Source of the DNA: RPQJ01 sp963846315
GTDB lineage: Bacteria > Pseudomonadota > Gammaproteobacteria > Steroidobacterales > Steroidobacteraceae
Assembly: GCA_963846315.1 (NCBI GenBank)
Contig: CAWJVM010000019.1
Coordinates: forward strand, 1 to 64,000
Length of the DNA stretch: 64,000 bases
Direction: 5' to 3'
Positions within the stretch are counted from its first letter, which is position 1; the number at the start of each line of letters is the position of its first letter. Positions 52,084 to 61,692 of this stretch are shown in pieces. The position numbers and the translations under genes were made by a program. The notes under the pieces are model-generated. The model ran no database searches, had not been told where the DNA came from, and saw only the letters and a list, made by a program, of their open reading frames with translations.

Positions 52084-52776
52084 ATGAACTGGCTCGGACT
52101 CTATTTCAGCTCGCTGCTGGCGGCGTTGCTCGCGATCCTGCCGATCGTGAACCCGTTCGGCGCGGTTCCCCTGGTGATGTCGGCCTCGGGGCATCTGCCC
52201 GAGCAGGAGCGCCTGCGGCAGATTCGCCGTGCCTGCGTCTACACGTTCTTCCTGATGTCGGGCTTCCTCGTCGCGGGCGGCCTGATCATGAATTTCTTCG
52301 GCATCTCGTTGCCCGGCATGCGCATCGCCGGCGGCCTGATCGTCGCATTCCTCGGCTTCCAGATGCTGTTTCCGAACCCGATCTCGGACAAGGAAGCGAT
52401 GACCAAGGCGGCGGGCTCGAAGTACGACATCGCCTTCACGCCGCTCGCCATGCCGGGCCTGAGCGGCCCCGGCACGTTTGCCGTGGTGATGAGTCTTTCG
52501 TCGCAGGCCGCGGCCAGGAAAGGCTACCTGAGCATCGTCGATTTCATGGGCGTGCTCACGGCCATTTTCCTGACGGCGCTGCTCAGCTGGTTCGTCTTGA
52601 GCGGCGCCGAACGCGTCAACCGGCTGCTCGGCGCCACGGGCATGGTTGCACTGACGCGGCTGACCGGTTTCCTGATGATCTCGATCGGCGTGCAGTTCCT
52701 GATCAACGGCACGACCATGATCGTGCACGACCCCGCGTTCTGGTCGGGCCTGGTCGAAGCACTGCGCACCAGCTAG
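52084..52776 (+). CDS. MarC-family (UPF0056) inner-membrane protein
   Basis: 230-aa protein with six predicted helices. Family motifs include LLAILPIVNPFGAVPLVMS at the N-terminus and PLAMPGLSGPGTFAVVM in the middle, with GLIVAFLGFQMLFP. Length agrees with MarC proteins. The function is uncertain; older claims of a role in antibiotic resistance are not well supported. It is followed 11 nt later by msrA, which has its own strong AGGAGG, so the two are probably in one operon. Confidence 0.88.
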   Translation: MNWLGLYFSSLLAALLAILPIVNPFGAVPLVMSASGHLPEQERLRQIRRACVYTFFLMSGFLVAGGLIMNFFGISLPGMRIAGGLIVAFLGFQMLFPNPISDKEAMTKAAGSKYDIAFTPLAMPGLSGPGTFAVVMSLSSQAAARKGYLSIVDFMGVLTAIFLTALLSWFVLSGAERVNRLLGATGMVALTRLTGFLMISIGVQFLINGTTMIVHDPAFWSGLVEALRTS

Positions 52777-52787
52777 GAGGACGGACG

Positions 52788-53447
52788 ATGTTTTCACTCC
52801 GCAAGAAGAAGCTCGACCTGCCGACGACCGCCGAGGCGCTGCCCGGCCGTGCGCAGAAGCTGTCGGTGCCCGCGCGCCATTTCGTGAACGGCAATCGCCT
52901 CGAAGCGCCGTTCCCCGCCGGCATGCAGCTCGCGCTGTTCGGCCTCGGGTGCTTCTGGGGCGCCGAACGCAAGTTCTGGACGACGCCCGGCGTCTACAGC
53001 ACGCAGGTGGGCTACCTCGGTGGCATCACGCCGAATCCGACGTACGAAGAAGTCTGCACCGGCTACACGGGGCACAACGAAGTGGTGCGCGTCGTGTTCG
53101 ATCCGCAGGAGATCTCGTACGCGGAACTGCTGCGGGTGTTCTGGGAATCGCACGACCCGACGCAGGGCATGCGCCAGGGCAACGACATCGGGACGCAGTA
53201 CCGCTCAGGCATCTACGTGTACGACGCCGCGCAGCGCGCCGCAGCCGCGAGCAGCGCGACCGCCTACGGTGAAAAGCTGAAGGCGGCAGGATTCCAGCCG
53301 ATCACGACCGAGATCCTCGACGTGCCGGAATTCTACTTCGCCGAGGACTACCACCAGCAGTACCTGGCGAAGAACCCGGACGGTTATTGCGGGATCGGCG
53401 GGACCGGCGTTTCCTGTCCAGTCGGGCTGGCCACCGCGGCCGGCTGA
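52788..53447 (+). CDS. msrA: Peptide-methionine (S)-S-oxide reductase
   Basis: Repairs methionine-S-sulfoxide. The 219-aa protein has the catalytic GCFWGAERKFW near residue 55, GYLGGITPNPTYEEVCTG, YRSGIY and YCGIGGTGVSCP with recycling cysteines near the C-terminus. An N-terminal extension of about 45 residues precedes the catalytic domain, and no clear signal peptide is visible. ATG 52788 has AGGAGG 6 nt upstream. Its last 64 bp overlap the convergent SRPBCC gene in its repaired form. Confidence 0.94.
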   Translation: MFSLRKKKLDLPTTAEALPGRAQKLSVPARHFVNGNRLEAPFPAGMQLALFGLGCFWGAERKFWTTPGVYSTQVGYLGGITPNPTYEEVCTGYTGHNEVVRVVFDPQEISYAELLRVFWESHDPTQGMRQGNDIGTQYRSGIYVYDAAQRAAAASSATAYGEKLKAAGFQPITTEILDVPEFYFAEDYHQQYLAKNPDGYCGIGGTGVSCPVGLATAAG

Positions 53448-54035
53448 ACGTTTTCGTCCGCTGCCGCGGCGGGCGCGGAGATCGGCGGCGCATTCGCGGG
53501 CGTCGTCGATTCGGCCACGGCCTGCAACTGCGCCAGTCCCTTCTCGTAATCGGGCCCGACCATGCGGTCGAGTGCCAGACCGAAGTAACGGCCGACCAGG
53601 CTGCCTCGAAAAATCGGTGTCCAGCGACCAGGTTACGCGCGTGCCCGTGCCTTGCGGCTCGAGGCTGATCGTCGACGTCGTCGGGTTGTCCATGCCGAAG
53701 TCGAGCTTGCTCGTGACGCGGCGACCCGGCTCGACGGCGATGACTTCCTGGCTGCCGCTGCCGACGTCCGCATTGGCGCTGGTCCATTCCATGCGGGCGC
53801 CGACGCCGGTGTCCGGGCCACTGAAGGTGTATTGGGTGTCGGGATCGAGCCGGGCCCACGGCGACCATTCGTTGAAGCGCCGGAAGCCGTTGACCAGGCC
53901 AAAGACCGTCTCGGGGCTGGCGGTGGTCGTGATCGAGCGCTCGACATGCGTTGACTTCGGCAGGAACAGTGCCGTGACGAAGAACAGCACCACCAGCCCG
54001 AGCAGGAAGAAGAACAGTCCCCGCAGGATCTTCAT
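53384..54035 (-). CDS. SRPBCC (polyketide cyclase/AHSA1-like) membrane-anchored protein, frameshifted as sequenced
   Basis: One N-terminal helix (LRGLFFFLLGLVVLFFVTAL) anchors a START-like SRPBCC domain (about residues 30-175; HVERSITTTASPETVFGLVN, RFNEWSPWARLDPD, GVGARMEWTS). The frame breaks at the A-run 53609-53613. Shortening it by one base restores FRGSLVGRYFGLALDRMVGP and a Pro/Ala-rich tail ending at TAA 53384, giving 216 aa. Members bind hydrophobic ligands; no substrate can be named. ATG start at 54035. The tail overlaps msrA end-to-end. Confidence 0.8.
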
Positions 54036-54096
54036 TGCGCATTCCCCCGATCGAAACGCGGGCCGCCGCCGGACCGCGAGTCGGCTTGCTTCGTTG

Positions 54097-54927
54097 TCAG
54101 CCCGAAGGTGGCGGCGCACCCGGGTTCGGATCTTCCATCGGATAGGTCTTGGCCGGTTCGTCGGCCGGAGCGGGCACCGGTGTCACGGCCGGGGCCGGGT
54201 GGGCGGCAGGCGCAGCCGGTGCGCTCTTCGCGGCCGGAGCCTTCGTTGCTCGCGTCAGCGCGGCAGTGAATTCCTGCGCCGCCAGCGGCACGCTGGTGAT
54301 CTTGCCTTCGAGGATCTGCGATGCGAGCACGCCCGAGATGCCGTAAGCCGATTCATTGGCGGACCGGTCGATGGCGATGACGGTGCCGTCGAGCGCGACG
54401 CCCACGAAGAGGCCCGAGTTGCGCGAGTAGGACAGCACCTGCGCGCTGAACGTGGCGTCCGTCGCCGCCGACGAGGCGCGACCGAGCGGACCGGCTGCGA
54501 CGCTGGCATCGGCGCCGAGCGTCACTTTACCCCCGGCGATGCCTTCGACACTCTCGCGGGACATCAGTACCAGGACGACGTCCGTCGACTGCACGCCGAT
54601 CTGAAAGCCGAAATTCGCGCCGCCGAGGATCACGAACACCGGGGCGCTCCAGGTGCCGTCGGGGTGGCGCACGGCCATCACGCCCTTGCCGCCGCGTCCG
54701 CCAATGGTCAGGGCCACCTTGACCACACTCGGCACCACGACAATGCCGTAGGCCCGATCGAGCAGCCAGGTCGGAATGCTCTGCTCGGTGAGGTCGGAAA
54801 AGGCTTCGAAGACCCGCTGCGAATTCTGCAGCCTCTGGTCGGTCCGGGAGTCCGCCTGCACCTGCGTGGGCAGGACCAGGGTGACTGCCAGCAGCAGCGA
54901 CAGGCAGGTGGCGACGATTCTCTTCAT
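54097..54927 (-). CDS. SYLF (Ysc84-type) lipid-binding domain protein
   Basis: 276-aa exported protein. Signal peptide (LSLLLAVTLVLPTQVQA), then a SYLF domain (about residues 30-215; FEAFSDLTEQSIPTWLLDRA, GIVVVPSVVKVALTIGGRGG, FGFQIGVQSTDVVLVLMS) that binds phosphoinositides in eukaryotes. An Ala/Pro-rich tail (about 225-276) ends NPGAPPPSG. The start at ATG 54927 is chosen because the signal peptide begins there, though the upstream ribosome-binding site is weak. Confidence 0.87.
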   Translation of the reverse strand: MKRIVATCLSLLLAVTLVLPTQVQADSRTDQRLQNSQRVFEAFSDLTEQSIPTWLLDRAYGIVVVPSVVKVALTIGGRGGKGVMAVRHPDGTWSAPVFVILGGANFGFQIGVQSTDVVLVLMSRESVEGIAGGKVTLGADASVAAGPLGRASSAATDATFSAQVLSYSRNSGLFVGVALDGTVIAIDRSANESAYGISGVLASQILEGKITSVPLAAQEFTAALTRATKAPAAKSAPAAPAAHPAPAVTPVPAPADEPAKTYPMEDPNPGAPPPSG

Positions 54928-55062
54928 GGTGATCTGGGTTACGTGCAAGGTGATGATTCCCGTGACTTTAACAGAATGGACCCGTGGATCGACCGCGCGC
55001 GGTGGGCGTGGCCGCGTGCGACAGGATAAGCTCGTGCCGGGGACGACCTGCGCCAGACAAGA

Positions 55063-55872
55063 ATGAACATGCTTCGCTCGCTGCCCGGCATCCGCCGAGG
55101 CTTCCTGCACGCGACACTCATGGCCTGCGCAGTCCTTGCGGGCTACGACGTTGGTCGCGCTGCGCCGGTAGAAGTTCCCGTCGACTGTCGCCCCTGACGT
55201 CATCGCGGCGGATCGCGAGTTCGCGCAGACGGCGCTCGAGTCCGGAATTCGAGCAGCGTACGACCGCTTCCTGGCCGACGACGCAGTGGTGTTCCGCCCG
55301 TTGCCCGTGCGCGCGCGAGAGTGGCTCGACGACCCACGAACCGGCGACCGGCCGCCTCGAGTGGACGCCCGCGCTGGCCGAGACCGCCTGCGATTCCAGT
55401 CTCGCCGTGACGCTGGGCACGTGGAGCTACACCGCGCAGGACAGCAAGGTCGCCGACACGGGCCAGTATCTCACCGTCTGGCACTTGAACGAGGCTGGCG
55501 CCTGGCGGATCGTGCTGGACCAGTCGCATCAGCCTGCCAACGCTGCCTGCCGCGCCGGCGCCAACGCGCGGTGCCTGTGACGAAACATCGCCGACGATCG
55601 AAAAACTGGTCGCAATTGATCGCAAGCTGAATTCCGGGCTGCGCCACGCGAGCGTCACGGCGAAATCGAACTTCGAAATCAAGGCGCTCACGGTCGGTTC
55701 CGTGGCCGGCTCCGCGCGCGCTGACCTCGCCGTGACCCACGGCGAACTGGTCGACAAGCGCGCGACGCGCGGGAGCGAGCCACAGGTGCGCGCGGTCTAC
55801 GTGCGCGTGTGGCAGCGCGATGGCCGCTCGTGGCGCGTGCTGCACGATTTCCTCACGCCGGTGACACCCTGA
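55063..55872 (+). CDS. Exported SnoaL/DUF4440-like protein, three frame breaks as sequenced
   Basis: Starting at ATG 55063 (an ATG two codons later is equally usable), the N-terminus looks like a signal peptide (FLHATLMACAVLAGYDVGRA). Reading then shifts +1 at CCCC 55191-55194, CCC 55333-55335 and GG 55570-55571. Removing one base at each gives 268 aa continuous to TGA 55872. The repaired product has two NTF2/SnoaL-type halves: DREFAQTALESGIRAAYDRF...WHLNEAGAWRIVLDQSHQ, then IEKLVAIDRK...VYVRVWQRDGRSWRVLHDF. Function is unknown; DUF4440 proteins are small-ligand binding or enzymatic folds. Confidence 0.72.
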
Positions 55873-55987
55873 ACTGGGGGTAGCAGGTCTCGTGGCCGTC
55901 AAAACCTAACTTTCAGCAGGCTCCCTTTCCGGCAGCCAGCCTGCATCGTTCGTCGTGCCAGCCCGTTGCCGGGCCAAGGAGCGAGCG

Positions 55988-57235
55988 ATGTCGGACTACG
56001 TCGAACTTCCGCTGAGCGGCATCGAACCGCCATTGTCCGAAATGGAGCGCGCGGTGCAGGACAACGTGCACCGCTACGCGGTCGAAGTGATGCGACCGCT
56101 AGGCCCGGTTCTGGACAGGCTGCCTGCCGACGAAGTCCCGGCGGCAGGCTCGCCACTCTGGGGTGCATTGGCCAAAGCCGGCGACCTCGGATTGTCCGTG
56201 CTGGCGCTGATGGAGTTACCGCCGGCGGAGCGCGTCAAGCTGCTCGCCATCGCCACCGAGGAACTCGCCTGGGGCGATGGCGGCATTGCGGGCGCCATCC
56301 TGGTCAACAACTTCCCGGTGATGTATTCGCTGCTCGCCGGCAACCTGGACATGGCCAGGTACTGCGAAGGCAAGCTCGGTTGCTGGGGGATCACGGAACC
56401 GGACCACGGCAGCGACATGCTCGATGCTCCCGGCGTGCTCGCGGCGCCGGACGGCACCTACGGCCGGCCCAACTGCACTGCACGCATCGTCGGTGACAAA
56501 GTCATCATCAACGGTCAGAAATCCGCCTGGGTTTCGGGTGCGATCACGGCGCAGGTCTGCGCGCTGTTCACCCACTATGCAGATCCGCAAGGCAATGCCC
56601 GGCCCGGCGTCGCCGTCATCGTGCCGCTCGACCTGCCCGGCGTCACGAAAGGCAAGCCGCTCGACAAGCTTGGCCTGCGTGGCCTGAATCAAGGTGAATT
56701 GTTCTTCGACCACGTCGAAGTCCCGATCTCTCACCTGCTCGCGGGCCCGGACAAGTACGAGGAACTCGCCTACCACATGCTGTGCGAGGCCAACCCGCAC
56801 GTGGCCTGCACCGGGGTCGGCATCGCCCGCGCCGCCTTCGAGCATGCCTGGGAATACGCGCATCGCCGCAAGCAGGGCGGGCAGCCGCTGATCCGCCACC
56901 AGCACGTGCGCTTTCGCCTGTTCGAGATGTTCCGCAAGATCGAGGCAGCCCGGGCTTTGACTCGTCGCGTCATGGAGTACAACGCCACGGCCCTGCGTCC
57001 TTCGATGCTGGCCTCGACGTCGGCCAAGGTCACCGCGACCCAGACGGCGTTCGAAGTCGCCTCCGACGCGCTGCAGATGTTCGGCGGCAACGGCATGACC
57101 CGCGAATACCCGATGGAGAAGCTGTTCCGTGACGCACGAGCCATGCTCATCGCCGATGGTGCCAACGAAGTCCTGGCGATGAAGGGCGGCAGCGACCTGG
57201 TCAATCCCGCCTGGCTGCAAGGATCAGGCAAATGA
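55988..57235 (+). CDS. Acyl-CoA dehydrogenase family protein
   Basis: 415-aa flavoprotein predicted to oxidise an acyl-CoA. Motifs: CWGITEPDHGSDM for FAD binding in the middle domain, LGLRGLNQGELFFDHVEVP, and FEVASDALQMFGGNGMTREYPMEKLFRD near the C-terminus. At the position of the usual catalytic Glu (EGT/EGA), this protein has ADGANEV, that is Asp. It starts the rightward catabolic operon; ATG 55988 has AAGGA about 7 nt upstream. The stop overlaps the thiolase start. The substrate is unknown. Confidence 0.88.
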   Translation: MSDYVELPLSGIEPPLSEMERAVQDNVHRYAVEVMRPLGPVLDRLPADEVPAAGSPLWGALAKAGDLGLSVLALMELPPAERVKLLAIATEELAWGDGGIAGAILVNNFPVMYSLLAGNLDMARYCEGKLGCWGITEPDHGSDMLDAPGVLAAPDGTYGRPNCTARIVGDKVIINGQKSAWVSGAITAQVCALFTHYADPQGNARPGVAVIVPLDLPGVTKGKPLDKLGLRGLNQGELFFDHVEVPISHLLAGPDKYEELAYHMLCEANPHVACTGVGIARAAFEHAWEYAHRRKQGGQPLIRHQHVRFRLFEMFRKIEAARALTRRVMEYNATALRPSMLASTSAKVTATQTAFEVASDALQMFGGNGMTREYPMEKLFRDARAMLIADGANEVLAMKGGSDLVNPAWLQGSGK

Positions 57236-58467
57236 AGATGCACGCATACGTCGCCGGCGTCGGGATGACTCGTTTCGGCAAGCACCTGGACAAGACGCTC
57301 AAGAGCCTGACCGGTGAGGCAATCCAGTTGGCGCTGGCCGATGCCGGGATGGACCAATCCGCTCTCCAGGCGGCCTGGATGGGCAACGCCGCCGCCGGTG
57401 TCGTGACCGGCCAGGAAATGATTCGCGGACAGGTCGCCCTGCGTGAGCTGGGTATCGGCAGGATTCCCGTGGTCAATGTCGAGAATGCCTGCGCGTCTTC
57501 ATCGACTGCGTTCCAGCAGGCATGCGCGATGGTCACCGCGGGGATGTATGACGTAGTGCTTGCCTGCGGCAGCGAGAAATTGTTTCACGCCGACAAGGCA
57601 CGCAGCTTCGCGGCTTTTTCCAGTGCGGTGGACGTCGAGGATCCGGACGGCGCGATCAACGTGGTCAAGCGCATGTCCGCCGAGATCGGCGAGCCGTTCG
57701 ATGCGGCCGGCGCGGGCGTGACCCGCTCGATCTTCATGGACATCTATTCCGTAATGGCCAAGGGGCACATGAAGAAGTACGGCAGCACCAAAGAGCACTT
57801 CGCCATGGTCACCGCCAAGAACTCGTTCCACGGCAGCATGAATCCGCGCGCCCAGTTCCAGGAATTGTTGAGCGTCGCCGACGTGCTCGCGGCACGCACG
57901 ATCGTCGAACCGCTGACGCTGCCGATGTGTTCGCCGATCGGCGACGGCGCGGCGGCCGTGATTCTCGTCAGCGAGCGCAAGGCGCGCGAACTGGGACTGA
58001 AAAACAAGGTGCGGGTTGCCAGCTCTGCGCTCGTGTCGGGATGGGACACGGGCCCGAACGAGTCCGTCGGCGGGTTGGCTGCCACGCAAGCCTATGAAGA
58101 GGCGGGCATCGGCCCGGACGACCTGTCGTGCGTCGAATTGCACGATGCCTCCGCGCCTTCCGAGATCGCCGCTTACGAGTACCTCCGCCTGTGTCGCCCG
58201 GGCGAAGGCGTCAAGCTGATCGAGACCAGCGCCACGCGACTCGGCGGCCGCATTCCCGTCAATACGTCGGGCGGCTTGTTGCGCAAGGGGCATCCCGTGG
58301 GTGCAACCGGCTGCGCGCAGATCGTCGAGCTGACCGAGCAGTTGCAGGCCCGCTCCGGTAATCGACAGGTGACTGGGGCGCGCATTGCGCTAGCCCACAA
58401 TGGGGGAGGCGCAATCGGTACCGACGCGGCGGCCACGGTGGTCACGATCCTGGCCAGGGCAGACTGA
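57232..58467 (+). CDS. SCPx-type thiolase / lipid-transfer acetyl-CoA acetyltransferase
   Basis: 411-aa thiolase-fold enzyme. The nucleophilic Cys sits in NVENACASSSTAFQQA near residue 89. SAPSEIAAYEYL and GGLLRKGHPVGATGCAQIVEL follow, and ALAHNGGGAIG lacks the second Cys of degradative thiolases. This pattern matches the SCPx/lipid-transfer group that cleaves branched or steroid side-chain beta-ketoacyl-CoAs. The ATG overlaps the previous stop. It likely acts after the dehydrogenase and ligase of this operon. Confidence 0.87.
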   Translation: MKMHAYVAGVGMTRFGKHLDKTLKSLTGEAIQLALADAGMDQSALQAAWMGNAAAGVVTGQEMIRGQVALRELGIGRIPVVNVENACASSSTAFQQACAMVTAGMYDVVLACGSEKLFHADKARSFAAFSSAVDVEDPDGAINVVKRMSAEIGEPFDAAGAGVTRSIFMDIYSVMAKGHMKKYGSTKEHFAMVTAKNSFHGSMNPRAQFQELLSVADVLAARTIVEPLTLPMCSPIGDGAAAVILVSERKARELGLKNKVRVASSALVSGWDTGPNESVGGLAATQAYEEAGIGPDDLSCVELHDASAPSEIAAYEYLRLCRPGEGVKLIETSATRLGGRIPVNTSGGLLRKGHPVGATGCAQIVELTEQLQARSGNRQVTGARIALAHNGGGAIGTDAAATVVTILARAD

Positions 58468-58468
58468 C

Positions 58469-60097
58469 GTGACGGGCTACGACCCGCTGACCCTGGCCGG
58501 TATCGTCGGCAAGTGGGCGGTCGCGCGACCGGATTGCGTCGTGTTGACGGTCGAGGGAGCGGGCGTCCGGGAGGACGAGACGCGCACTTACGCCCAGCTG
58601 TGGGACAAGGGTCGCAGTCTCGCCGCCGGCCTGCGCAGGCTCGGCCTCGAGCCCGGGGACAGGGTCGGCACGCTGCTCGCCAATCATGTCGAGTTCGTGG
58701 ACCTGATGGTCGCGGGCTCGCTGCTCGGGGTCACGCTGGTTCCGATCGACCCGCGTACCAGGGGCGACAAGCTCGTCTACATGCTTGCCGCTGCCGGTTG
58801 CAAGGGCGTCACTGCGGGCGACTATGCGCTCCCGGAAATTCTTGCGGTGCGTGAGCGTGTTGCCGGCCTGCGCTGGGTGATCGGTTTGCCTACTGACGAA
58901 GGCAAGGCGACGACGGCCCAGCTGCAGGCGGTCGGTGTGCGTCCCTATGGTGAGGTGGCAGGCACCGACTTCCGGGGCGAGGAATTTCCTGGATCGACTC
59001 CCGACAGCCCGCTGGAGTTGATCTACACCTCGGGGACGACAGGCGATCCGAAGGGCATCGTGATGACGCATCGGCGTTACTGCGAGACGTCGAAGATCGC
59101 GCCCTTCCTGTTTGGCTTCAAGCCGGACGATCGGCTCTATTCCGGGTTGTCGCTCACCCACGCCAACGCGCAGGTGATCACGCTCGGCACGGCGCTCGTG
59201 AATGCCATCCCCTGCGTGCTCTCGCGTCGATTCTCGAAGTCGCGACTGTGGGACATCACGCGCAAGTACGGTTGCACGAATTTCACGTTACTCGGCGGCA
59301 TGACCACCGCCATCTACGCCGAGCCACCGCGGCCGGACGACGCCGACAACCCGGTGCGCAGCATCATTTCCGCCGGCATGCCGGCCGCGATCTGGAACGA
59401 ATTCCGCCGCCGCTTCAAGGTCGAGTTGCTGGAGTTCTACGGGGCCGCGGAAGGGGGGCTCACTGCCAATCCTCCCGGCGTCGGCCCGGTGGGCAGCATC
59501 GGCAAGCCAATTGCGACGCTTGTCCACCGCATCGTCGACGACGAGGGCAATGACGTGCCGGTGGATGCGCGCGGTGAACGCACCGGCGAACTGCTGTTCC
59601 GTCACAAGGACGGCACGCCGTTCAAGGTCGAGTACTACGGCAACCCGGAAGCCAGCGACCAGAAGTGCGCCGGCGGCTGGTTGCACATGGGCGACGTGGT
59701 GCGGGAGGACAAGGACGGCTGGATGTACTTCCTTTACCGCAAGGGCAGCGGCATCCGTCGCAACGGTGAATTCGTCAACGCCGCGTTCATCGAGAAGGTG
59801 ATTGCCGAGGTGCCCGAGGTCGATGACGTCTACGTCTACGGCATCGCTTCTGCCAATGGCGTGCCTGGTGAGAAGGACGTGGTGGCGGCGGTGGTCCCGA
59901 AGGACCTGGACCTCGATGGCTTCGACGTAGCGGGCTTATACCGGCTCTGTCGGCAGAAGCTCGAAGCCAATGCCGTGCCGAGCCGTATCCAGTTGCTGCG
60001 CCAGATTCCGAAGACTGCATCGGAAAAGCCGCAGGACCGATTCCTGGTCGAGGCCCTCCATTCCGATCCAGCCGCCGTGCACACCGAAGCGCGCTGA
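58469..60097 (+). CDS. Acyl-CoA synthetase (AMP-binding, CaiC-like)
   Basis: 542-aa ligase that activates a carboxylic acid with ATP and CoA. The P-loop LIYTSGTTGDPKGIVMTH, core motif LEFYGAAEGG and hinge region GWLHMGDVVREDKDGWMYF are present. The last has RKGSGIRRNGEFVN where the usual sequence is DxIKxxGE, so the Lys there is replaced by Arg. GTG 58469 lies 1 nt after the thiolase stop. Closest layout is crotonobetaine/carnitine-CoA ligase; the acid is unknown. Confidence 0.87.
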   Translation: MTGYDPLTLAGIVGKWAVARPDCVVLTVEGAGVREDETRTYAQLWDKGRSLAAGLRRLGLEPGDRVGTLLANHVEFVDLMVAGSLLGVTLVPIDPRTRGDKLVYMLAAAGCKGVTAGDYALPEILAVRERVAGLRWVIGLPTDEGKATTAQLQAVGVRPYGEVAGTDFRGEEFPGSTPDSPLELIYTSGTTGDPKGIVMTHRRYCETSKIAPFLFGFKPDDRLYSGLSLTHANAQVITLGTALVNAIPCVLSRRFSKSRLWDITRKYGCTNFTLLGGMTTAIYAEPPRPDDADNPVRSIISAGMPAAIWNEFRRRFKVELLEFYGAAEGGLTANPPGVGPVGSIGKPIATLVHRIVDDEGNDVPVDARGERTGELLFRHKDGTPFKVEYYGNPEASDQKCAGGWLHMGDVVREDKDGWMYFLYRKGSGIRRNGEFVNAAFIEKVIAEVPEVDDVYVYGIASANGVPGEKDVVAAVVPKDLDLDGFDVAGLYRLCRQKLEANAVPSRIQLLRQIPKTASEKPQDRFLVEALHSDPAAVHTEAR

Positions 60098-60130
60098 CTC
60101 ACCTACCGTAGAGTTTCACGGAGCAAGCAC

Positions 60131-61255
60131 ATGTCACTCGGACGCAAGGTCATCGTCTACGGCGCCAACGGCTACACCGGCAAGCTCGTGGCCGAGTCGC
60201 TGGCGAATCGCCAGATACCGTTCTATTTCGCCGGTCGCAGCAAGGACAAGCTCGACGTGGCGCTGGGAATCGTGCGCGAGCGGCTGGGAGCCAGCGCATG
60301 GAAGCTCGACGCGGAGATCGTCGCGGTCGACAACGACGTCGAGAAGCTGCTGCCGGTGTTTCAGAAGTGCAGCGTGGTGATCAACGTTGCCGGGCCATTC
60401 ATGCAGGTGGCCTGGCCGGTGGTGGAGGCTGCGCTCAAGGCTGGCTGTCACTACACGGACACGACGGGCGAACAGGACTGGGTCATCGCCATCGCCGACA
60501 AGTATGGCGCGGAGTTCGCTGCCAAGGGCCTGCTGATGGCGCCGGCCACATCCTTCATGTGGGCGTCCGGAGCCCTGGCGGCCGAAGTCGTGCTCGAAGA
60601 TCCCGAGATCGACTCGCTGGACATTCTGTACCAGGTGGACAACGGCCTGCCTTCGGAGGCATCGACCAAATCGTTCCTGCGCATGGTGTGCAATGACACC
60701 TCGCAGTACTACCTGGAGCAGAACGAATACAAGGCGTGGCAGAACGACGTGGCTCACGACGTCTTCGTTCCGTACCGCAACGCCAAGATGCGGGCGCATC
60801 CCTGGGGTGGCGCCTGCGAGCCCGTGTGGCTGAAGGGTCGCGTGCGCAATTGCAAAGTGCTCACGGCCATTGGCGAGCACATGATCGACGGCATCATCGA
60901 GGCCATTCGTGCGTTCAACGCCCAGGCACCCGGACTCGATCAAGCGGGCCGCGAGGCGCTGACCAACGCGATCAGCGCGCAGATCAGCACCGGTGAGCCG
61001 CCCAAGGACCACCCTGACGTGCAGCGCGGCGTGATCATCGTCCACGGCCAGAGCCGCACACGCACGACCACTTACGTCATGAATCTCTCCGCTGCCTACA
61101 CGTGGACCGGCGAGCTCAGCGCGGAGGCAGCCAGGCTGATTCTCGACGGTCAGCTCAAGAGGCCCGGCTTCCAGTCGGTGGCAGCTGCCTTCGATCACCG
61201 GCAGTTGATCCGGACGTTCAACGCGCTCGGGTTCTGCAGCGCACTGCCGAACTGA
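60131..61255 (+). CDS. Saccharopine-dehydrogenase-like NAD(P)-binding oxidoreductase
   Basis: 374-aa protein with an N-terminal Rossmann motif (VIVYGANGYTGKLVAESLAN) and the family segments SVVINVAGPFMQVAWPVVEAAL and GCHYTDTTGEQDWV. It resembles the trans-acting enoyl reductase/saccharopine-dehydrogenase-like group rather than true lysine-pathway enzymes. CGGAG lies about 8 nt before ATG 60131. It follows the ligase gene after 33 bp and probably acts on the same substrate set. Confidence 0.82.
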   Translation: MSLGRKVIVYGANGYTGKLVAESLANRQIPFYFAGRSKDKLDVALGIVRERLGASAWKLDAEIVAVDNDVEKLLPVFQKCSVVINVAGPFMQVAWPVVEAALKAGCHYTDTTGEQDWVIAIADKYGAEFAAKGLLMAPATSFMWASGALAAEVVLEDPEIDSLDILYQVDNGLPSEASTKSFLRMVCNDTSQYYLEQNEYKAWQNDVAHDVFVPYRNAKMRAHPWGGACEPVWLKGRVRNCKVLTAIGEHMIDGIIEAIRAFNAQAPGLDQAGREALTNAISAQISTGEPPKDHPDVQRGVIIVHGQSRTRTTTYVMNLSAAYTWTGELSAEAARLILDGQLKRPGFQSVAAAFDHRQLIRTFNALGFCSALPN

Positions 61256-61257
61256 GC

Positions 61258-61668
61258 ATGTTGTTCAGCTGCACGGGCATGAGGCAAGCTGCCGGAGGCA
61301 GCCGCACGTTTCTGTACGTCGCCGGGGCCTATAACTTCGGTGCCGCACTGATCCTGGTGCTGCTGGCCCGGCTTGCTCCGCAGTTCCTGGGTATCGACGC
61401 GCTTCATGCCAGCCAGCTGCTGTACGTGGACCTGGCCGCGTTGCTGGTCACCGGCTTCGGCATTGGCTATGTCCTGGGCGGGGTGGACCTTGCGCGCTTC
61501 TGGCCATTCATCGCACTGGGTGCTCTCTGCAAGGTGGGGGTCGCGGCTTTGGCGGCGGTCTATTTCCTCGCGGGCCAGGCCGGACCATTGGTAATGCTGC
61601 TCGCGGCGGGCGATGCGGTATTCGCCGTGCTGTTTGTCCGCCTGCTGCGCGCTCATGCCGTTGCCTGA
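61258..61668 (+). CDS. Small four-helix inner-membrane protein
   Basis: 136-aa protein with four predicted membrane helices (about residues 18-38, 50-72, 78-105, 108-128) and few charged loops. The start is ATG 61258, 2 nt after the previous stop; a second ATG at 61279 would give a shorter N-terminus. The size and helix pattern resemble DoxX-like proteins, but I see no diagnostic motif. It may aid uptake or membrane handling of the operon's hydrophobic substrate. Confidence 0.68.
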   Translation: MLFSCTGMRQAAGGSRTFLYVAGAYNFGAALILVLLARLAPQFLGIDALHASQLLYVDLAALLVTGFGIGYVLGGVDLARFWPFIALGALCKVGVAALAAVYFLAGQAGPLVMLLAAGDAVFAVLFVRLLRAHAVA

Positions 61669-61692
61669 GCGCCGCCCACTGGAGTCGTTGCC

